In this document: positions 52,801 to 61,800 of the stretch, piece by piece
Numbering within the stretch: the first letter of the stretch is position 1
How the letters are laid out: each line of letters starts with the position of its first letter
Assembly: GCA_039707465.1 (NCBI GenBank)
Contig: CM077643.1
Span: 378,550,419 to 378,614,418, forward strand
Reading direction: 5' to 3'
Source of the DNA: Rhabdophis nuchalis
Lineage: Eukaryota > Chordata > Lepidosauria > Squamata > Natricidae
DNA: 64,000 nt
Notes under the pieces: generated by a model
Told to the model about the DNA's origin: nothing
The model's database searches: none
What the model saw: the letters and a program-made list of their open reading frames with translations, nothing else
Position numbers and translations under genes: made by a program

Positions 52801-55800
52801 AAAATCATCTCTTTTTCTAGATTTGTTTAGGCTTGGGGAGATCTACTCTGTTGGTAATAAATTATCAGTTGACAGAAAATTTTGAAAACAATGACACATT
52901 CTTGTCATATGCTTCAGTTGTCATTTGCAAGCTTTTAAAAAAAAATCAGTGTAGTATCTCTCCCAGATTCCATTTACTTAAGTATATTTATTTTGACAAG
53001 TACCTTATTATTCTTCCTCTCCCTTTTAGGAGGGAATCCAGGATCAGTATTTGCATTTGGCAAACTGTTTGGAAACAATGCTATTTATAAGCGCACTATT
53101 AGCCCTTATAAGTCTGTGTTGTTTAGCTTTGCTTTTTTGTTTTGTTGTGTGTTGATCAGTATATGTATTTCCAGGTTGGCTACGAGAAATTTACAGTAAA
53201 GGAATAGATTTCAGAATTAAAACAAAAAACTAAAACTATATTTTAAAAGGGCTTAAAAATAATAAAATCTAAAGTTAAAAAGCCATCTGCTTCTAAAATA
53301 GTAGTTGTTTTTACTTAGCTTTTGAAAGATTCTTCAAAGCTTCAAAATTTAAGTCAAGCTCTCTTTAGTATAAAAAAGAATTCTGAATGTGAACAGCTTC
53401 TTCACAACTATACTTTATCCAACAGCTTATTTTCAATACTTTCCACTGTCCTCACCCTAATAATTTTTTCAGCTTGAATGATAAAGTGAAAAAGAAGAGT
53501 CTGACATCATTTGAGAGGGATATGCTCCTAAGTAGCCTCAAGGGACAGCTGGATTACAAGGACTTTAAGAAAACTGACATGATCATTGAAGCTGTCTTTG
53601 AAGACCTCAACATCAAACACAAAGTGCTGAAGGAGGTGGAAGCAGTAAGTAGGAGTTCAAGGCCCAAAGGTCTGATGGGTCTGTGATATGCATTTGGATA
53701 TATTTGGAGGCATCTCCCACCTTCCTAATTTCCCACATAAAATTTGCCTCATTCCTTTGCAAAAACGGAAGAAATTGGAATATTATATTAATCTTGGAGC
53801 ACAGTCATACTAGGCACCAGTGGTGGGTTCCGGGCAGTACAGCCTGGTACGGCTGTACCGGTAGTAGCCGGGAGAAGCTGTACCGGTACGGTGGCTTGTT
53901 TGGCCCACCTGTCTGTCCACGTTCCATGGCCATTTTATAATGCAACCGGCCCATTGCACATGCATGCACAGTGTGCGGCATCTGCGTGGCATCCATCGGC
54001 CAGCTGGGTGTTGCAGGGGGTTGTTGTGTCCACGCACACATAGCGCGTGTGGCTGTCTATGACACCCGACCCCATGCACAGCATACTGGCTGCTCCGGGG
54101 TCGGGAATCCACTACTGCTAGGCACATCTATCTCTGGTCAGTAATCTGGTCCTAGTATCTCCATTCAGTCCAACTAGATGATTCCATCAATTAACATTAG
54201 AACTGTAGCCGTCAAAGAAAGGAATATTACTATAAGGATGTCAGTCCTCGCCCTGTTGCTTGCATCCTACCAAGCATATGGCTACATCAGGGTTTTCTAT
54301 CCCAGGTGTTCTATCCCAGGCCTGTCAAATTGGCAGTCCATGGACTGGATGCGTCATGCACAGGCCATGCCCACCCTGGCTCCACAAAGGCAAAAAACGT
54401 CGTCATATGTCACGATCCATCACATGACGTGATCAAGTTTGACACCTGTGCTCTATTGCAGCTCACATATTATAGTGGAAATAAGTGGTTTCATCTGTGC
54501 TTTTTATAAGATCTTTGCACTTTCCCTCTCCCACATGTAACATTTGCTTTGTCTTCCCAGCTTATCCCTCCTCATTGTATCTTTGCCAGCAACACATCTG
54601 CTCTTCCCATCAATCAGATAGCTGTAGCCAGCAAAAGGCCAGAAATGGTGAGTCTGGTGTGTTTTTGTAGAATATACTGAACAACCATTGTTAAGTAAGG
54701 CCTCTCCATCTGTGGTTTCCCCACAGCATATTTTCTTGTTGCAAAAGCCAGCATTTTACTCTGATCCTGAGGTTTCACCTCTCTCATAAAGTACAGATAT
54801 TTATTTGCCCTAAATGCCTTGAGCTCACTAGATTTCTGCTAACATTTTGTGATGCAGACTGTAGCAAATGGGTTTAAAGCAAGAGTGTCAGACTGGCGGC
54901 CCACAGGCCAGATGCGTCACTCAGACAACGCAAAGGGCTTTATGTCACATGATGGCAACGTGACAGCGCAAGTTTGATATCCATGTTTTAAAGAAAATAT
55001 TAGTCCTTGGCTTCCATTTGTTCCACATCACTTAAACAAGTACAGCAGCTGGCTGGAACAGTTTAAAGGAGTGACACAAAATGAGGTTTAGCTTTCATTA
55101 GGCCTGTGTAAAGGATTTGACTCTTTCCGCTTTGCAGCATATCGCGAGAGCCCACTGCATTTTGAGGGTCTTCATTCTTTTCCATTTTACCTTCTTGCAT
55201 ACTTCAGGTGATTGGGATGCACTACTTCTCTCCTGTGGATAAGATGCAACTGCTAGAGATCATCACTACTGACAAGACATCCCCAGAAACAGCAGCCTCT
55301 GCTGTGGCTGTTGGTCTCAAGCAAGGAAAGGTCATCATTGTGGTTAAGGTGATTGTGATTTTTATGAAAAATACAGAAGACTCCCAGTGGAATTACCACT
55401 TTTGAGTCAGAATGGCCAGGATTAAACTTTCTTTTTTTCCTAAATTTCCTCATGAGGAGGCTGCGACAAGACAAAATATCAGCCATATTCTTCACAGGAA
55501 GCTTACTGCAGATGCACAGGACTTTCACAAGAGCCAAAGAAAAGCTATTTTTTCTAGAAATTACAAAAATTAAAATTAATACAAACTAAAAAAAGGAAAG
55601 AATAAAGAATAGAAGCTGCAGAAAAGGGGAAAAAATAGAAAAGAAATGAAAAATAATATGATAAAAAATAAATATATAAAGAAATAATTTCCCCTTTCAT
55701 CAAAACAAGTATGAACAAATTTAGTAACTTATCACTTTCTCTTAAAATACAACATTTTTTTTCCGGTTCCCTTTGTAACCTTGAACAGTCAATAACTGAA

Positions 55801-58800
55801 TTATTAAAAAAGTAAGGTCCTACATATAGGCAAGAAAAACCAAATGCACAAGTACAGTATAGGTGGTACCTTGCTCAATAGTAGCAACTGTGAGAGGGAT
55901 CTCGGAATCCTAGTGGACAACCATTTAAATATGAGCCAGCAGTGTGCAGCAGCTGCCAAAAAAGCCAACACAGTTCTAGGCTGCATCAACAGAGGGATAG
56001 AATCTAGATCGCGTGAAGTGTTAATGCCACTGTATAGTGCCTTGGTAAGGCCACACTTGGAATACTGCATACAGTTTTGGTCGCCACGATGTAGAAAAGA
56101 CGTGGAGACTCTGGAAAGAGTGCAAAGAAGAGCAACCAAGATGATTAGAGGACTGGAGACTAAGACATATGAAGAACGGCAGCAGGAACTGGGTATGTCT
56201 AGTTTGATGAAGAGAAGGACCAGGGGAGACATGATAGCAGTGTTCCGATATCTCAGAGGGTGCCACAAAGAAGAGGGAGTCAAACTTTTCTCCAAGACAC
56301 CTGGGGGCAGGACAAGGAGCAATGGGTGGAAACTAACCAAGGAGAGAAGCAACTTAGAACTAAGGAGAAATTTCCTAACAGTAAGAACAATTAACCTCTG
56401 GAACAGCTTGCCTCCAGCAGTTGTGAATGCCCCAACCCTGGAAGTCTTTAAAAAGATGTTAGACAGCCATTTGTCTGAAATGGTATAAGATTCCTGCCCA
56501 TGCAGGGGGTTGGACTAGAAGACCTACAAGGTCCCTTCCAACTCTGCTATTGTATTGTATTATAAGTCGAGGATTACCTGTATGCAAACCAGGTGTCTTT
56601 TTAAAGATGCCAACAGTGGTTTGAGCAAGTCCTTTGTTTCCCAGAACTCTAAATCTGCTGCCTTGTAGTCTCCTTGTAAGTAGCAACGCTCAGTAACACT
56701 TGTGGGTGATCTTAAGCTTTCTTCTTATCTGGAGAGGAAGGATTGAGATTATCCACTCATCAGCTCTTCATTCCACTGTGGTTGTCGGCTCTGCTGCTCA
56801 CAGAGCTGAGTCTTCCACTGCTTCCCTGGAAGGCCCAAAAAAGCCCACATTTGTGCTTTTTTCCTCGGTGGTACAAAATAATTTTTATATCCTAATTATT
56901 TGTCTGCTTAACAATTGATGAACTCTTGGAGAGCTCACAAAGGTCAATATGAAGTCAAAGCTTAACCCTTTTATATTTAGTTGTAGAATACAAATTGGCA
57001 TAAAAACAAATTATATTAATGAATACAAAATCCGTATTAATTGGGATCTCAGCCTAGATTCCTGTTCAGCCCATATCGCTGGAAAGTCTTTGCCACATGT
57101 ATAGCCTCTAAATAGGAAAATACCCCATAAATTAGATAATACCCTATAGATAAGAAACCAACTTCCATTAAAGTGAATTGGTGAGGGAAAGCTAGTTAGA
57201 TTATTTGCTGCCTCATCTTCCTTAGCAAACCAATTTCCTATTTTTGTTTCCTCCTCCACAGGATGGCCCAGGATTCTATACAACTAGGTGCCTTGCTCCC
57301 ATGTTGGCTGAAATTGTCCGTATCCTTCAGGTTAGTGTCCGTTGCAAACAGCTTGGGTTCAGGAGAGTCTTTTATGGATTTAAATGGGATGTTGCAGCTC
57401 AAGTCCTACCGATGACATAAACAGTGTTTAAATTAACAAATAACATCACATTTATTTGAGTCAGAAATTGAATTTTAAGGCCACGTGGATTCCTTATGTT
57501 TTGTGATAATTATCGAATTCCATAAAAGGAACTTATACCAGCTCTCAAATATGTACATGGTACTTTGGAATTGCTTTGTCACCTACATTGGCCTGGATGA
57601 ACAGATTCAGTTTTTTCAAGATGGTCAAATCAGAATTCAAATCTAAATTCCGTAAAGTGGCAGGACTTGAAACAAATAGTTCATGCTAGAAAAATCCTCA
57701 AGTATGAGCCAAAACAGTTCACCATAGAGGAAAGGCTCAACACTCCTACCGACTAGTATGTAGGACTGATAACCAGTAATAAGAAGTATTTGGTTGCAAT
57801 TGCTCCAATTTGCGGGAGTACAACCAGTTAGCATAAGAGGTGATTACCTTTTCAGACTAGCAAAACGTAAGAGGATTGTTTATATATAAATGACAGCAAC
57901 ATCAAAATTTGGTGTATAGTGTTTGTTCATTCAGACTACCATAGGAAATTGACAATATTCACTAGAAAAATATAGTCCAAAAAAGAACCAAAAACGTTTA
58001 CACAGAAGTGTACATAATTAGAAGGATACCCTCGGGTTCATTGGTTTTAGTATTGTGGCTTTTAATTATATCCACCAAGTGAAACTGGGACAAAATAGGG
58101 CAGTGATGGCTAACCGTTTTTGGCTCGCATGCCAAAAGTGAGAGCGCAGGGGGGGGTCGTGTGGGCGTGCCACACCCATAATGCTATATGTGCGACCCCC
58201 TGCTTTTGGCACACTTTTATTGCCCTCCCCAGGCTCCAGAGGCTTTCTAGGAGCCTGGGGAGGGTGAAAACAGCCTTCAGGAGCTTCCCTAAAGCCTCCA
58301 GAGGGCAAAAAACAGCCTCAAAAGAAGGCCTAAATCAGCTGGCCAGCGCACACATGCGCACTGGAGCTGACAGGGCAATGCCTCGCGTGCCCTAAGAAAT
58401 GGTTCCGTGTGCCACCTGTGGCACCCGTGCCATAGGTTCGCCATCACTGAAATAGGGTAACACTAACAAATTATAGTCTTCCCATAAGTTATACACCTGG
58501 TTCATCCAATGAGAAATCAGTAATTAGGGACACTATATTTATTCACTATAATTTGAGAGGGAGGAGGCAAACAGTCTTGCTCATTCTGCTAATTAGTTGA
58601 GACAGGAAATTGCTGACTTGAAAATTATCGAACAATCTAATCACCAGAATTTGATCTACCTTCACCCTATTTCTTTCACCTTTTCTTTTTCAATGTGTCT
58701 TCTGCAGGAAGGTGTTGATCCTAAGAAAGTGGATTCCCTTTCCACCAGCTTTGGCTTCCCTGTTGGAGCTGCTACTTTGATTGATGAAGTTGGGGTCGAT

Positions 58801-61800
58801 GTCGCCACTCACGTAGCTGAAGATCTTGGCAAAGCTTTTGGTGAACGATTCAAAGGAGGGGATGTGGAGCTAATGAAAGCCATGGTAGACAAGGGCTTTT
58901 TAGGTATGAGTTGCATGCTGGGGAATTCCCCACAGTTCAGTTTTATGTACCATGTTCTTCACTTGATATGTTCACATGTTCTTTACTTGGTTTCCCACTA
59001 CCTCATGCCAGTGGCATGTCTGTGGACGGCTGCCAGTGGGACGGCTTGTTCACTTTAAGCAACTTCTCAAATCCAGCTACCACTCATTCTGCTTCTGTAT
59101 ATTGTATTTTTTGCATGGAAAACAATTGTAATCTACATTTTGAGCCAGTCATACATAGCACAGATAGTCCTCAGTTTACAATTTGGTTCGTTTAGTGATC
59201 GTTTGAAGTTACAATGGCACTGAAAAATGTGACTTATGGCCATTCTTCACATGACTTGCACCCCCATAGTCGCATGATCAAAATTAATATTCTTGGCAAC
59301 TGACTCATATTTATAAGGGTTGCAGTGCCCTGGGGTCATGTGATCACCTTTTGTGACATTCTAGCAAGCAAAGTCAATGGGGAAGCCAGATTCCCCAAGT
59401 GTTATTAATCTAATGCGATTCACTTAACAACTGTAGCAAGAAAGGTTGTAAAATGAGGCAACACTCACTTAACAACCGTCTCATTTAGCAACAGAGATTT
59501 TGGGTTCAATGGTGGTTGTAAGTTGAGGGCTACCTGTAAAGAATGATATGACAGGACATTGTCACTTTTCCCCTATTACTTCCTTCTGCATGAAGAAATT
59601 GCTGGATCTCAGCTTTCTGAAATCAGTTTGAAAACAAAGATATGGGCCCCTGGAAAGTTGGTTTATCTGTCAGATCCACTATTTCCCCCCATTTTAATGC
59701 CTATTTCCTCAGAGTATCTTGCTATCTGCTGCATTGGTCCGCATCATTACAGGAAAAGTGGTGGCTATTGATGACGAGCATTAGAGCTGATCCCAATCTC
59801 TGGGTTCATTTCTTGGTTCTAAAGGTAACGTTTCTCCACCTTAGCAACTTTAAAGTGGGTGGATTTTAACTCCCAGAATTCCCCAACCAGCAAGTCCATC
59901 CATCCTAAAATTGCCAAGGTGGAAAAATATTATTCTAAAAGTAATTTGGGATATGGCTGAGTTAACAGGTTTCCAATGACTTGGTCATGCCATGTACAGT
60001 GGAACCTCTGATCACAAACGCTTCTGACCATGACCAAAGCGACCAAATTTTTTTTTTTCCCACAGCCAATTTCCCTTTTTGTGCCATGTTTTTGTAAGTG
60101 CCAAATTTCCAAAATTAGGTTTGGTTCATGACCAGATCGATTTGTGACCAAAGTTATGGGATGAATTATGGTCGTGACCAGAGGTTCTACTCTATCCTGC
60201 TTTTGTTATTGTTAGAACAGTTACTATTATAGAGACCAGTGCATGAGTTAAGTCACTTATTCAACCTGTCAGAGCTAAAAGTCTTAACGGACTTCAAGTG
60301 CTGTAGACACGATGTGGTAGAATTACTATCAGCTGCTACTGTTGGTCACAACAACTTTTCCTACTTATTGTAAATTTGAACAATTGCTAAACAAGGCAGT
60401 CAGTAAGTGATAACTACCTTTAGATTTTTTAGGGGGAAATGGTCACTGAATTTTAGGATAGAAGAGTATTTTCCCCACTCTCTACCCCATTCTTCTTTTC
60501 AAAAGGTAGAGCATCTTTTTGAGCTTTCTTGTATTTATCTTTTCTGGTCAATGTTTGCCATTTTTGATATTAAGCGCATCCTCACTACCCTCTTATTTTT
60601 CATTTGACAGGCCGCAAATCAGGAAAAGGCTTTTATCTTTACAAGCAAGGCGTAAAGAATCGGGATCTCAACAATGGAATGAATGAAATTCTAGAGAAAT
60701 TCAAAATAGTTGCCAACCCAGCGGTGTAAGTGGGATAAGAGAGGTTTCCTAAATAGATATAGCATTCCCGAATAAGGCCTGATCATTGGCTTTACTTATT
60801 CCCTGCATGCATATAAATTCATAATAGTTGCCGTATGGACTTAGAACATTGTCCATTTAGCACAGGGGTGCCAAACACGCTCGCTTCGTCACAGTGTCGT
60901 CATGTGATGTATCATGACTTTTTTCTCCCTTCACTAAACCGGGCATGGGCATGGCCAGTGCTTGACGCATCCAGCCTGCAAGTTTGACAGCCCTGATTTA
61001 GCACAATTTATTTTACTCTAACTGGCAATATTTCAGATAGATGGAGCTTTTCGTAAAATTTGCTGTCAGAAATCTTTACACATTTTGCCTGTAGAACTGA
61101 GCTGGGATCATCTGCCTGGAAAAGCATTGTGGTTCCCAATAGAGCAGGCGTCTCCAACCTTTGCAACTTTAAGTCTGAAGGACTTCAGCTCCCATAATTC
61201 TCCAGCCAGCGAAGTCTGGGAGCTGAAGTCCTTCAGACTTAAAGTTTCAAAGGTTGGAGACCCCTGCAATAGAGTAGTACCAGATGCGGGAGAAGTGGGA
61301 TTATCTCTGGTGTGAATGGATTGCACCAAAAGCATCATCATTTGAGCATATGTTCAAACAAAAAATTACTACCTCCAAAATTAGATGAATATTCCTTTGA
61401 TATATAAATCCATATCCATGTTGGTTGTCTCCTAAGTATTGCAAATTTATATTTTCAATTGGATCCTAATCTGCTTTCAACCTGCCCCCCTTCTGCTAAA
61501 TACAAAAAATAGGCTTTCGCCATCACCTGTTTTCTGAAATCCAGTTAAAATGAAGATTGCTGAGAATTGTCAGCCCTGCCACTGGATCTTAGTCCCCACC
61601 CTTCTATGCCACTGGCTTGTGCCTCTCTGCTTCAGCTGCTGTGTTTCTGATCTAGCTGTGAGGGTGGTTAATGAATTACTGCTTCCCTTCCCAGGTCCAC
61701 AGAGAAAGATATCCAAATGCGTTTGGTGACTAGGTTTGTGAATGAAGCCATTCTGACCTTACAAGAGGGCATCCTCAGCAATCCTGTGGAGGGGGACATT

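Noticed and set aside
55804..56352. 182-codon minus-strand frame
   Set aside because: Antisense shadow of the CR1 reverse transcriptase frame on the plus strand.
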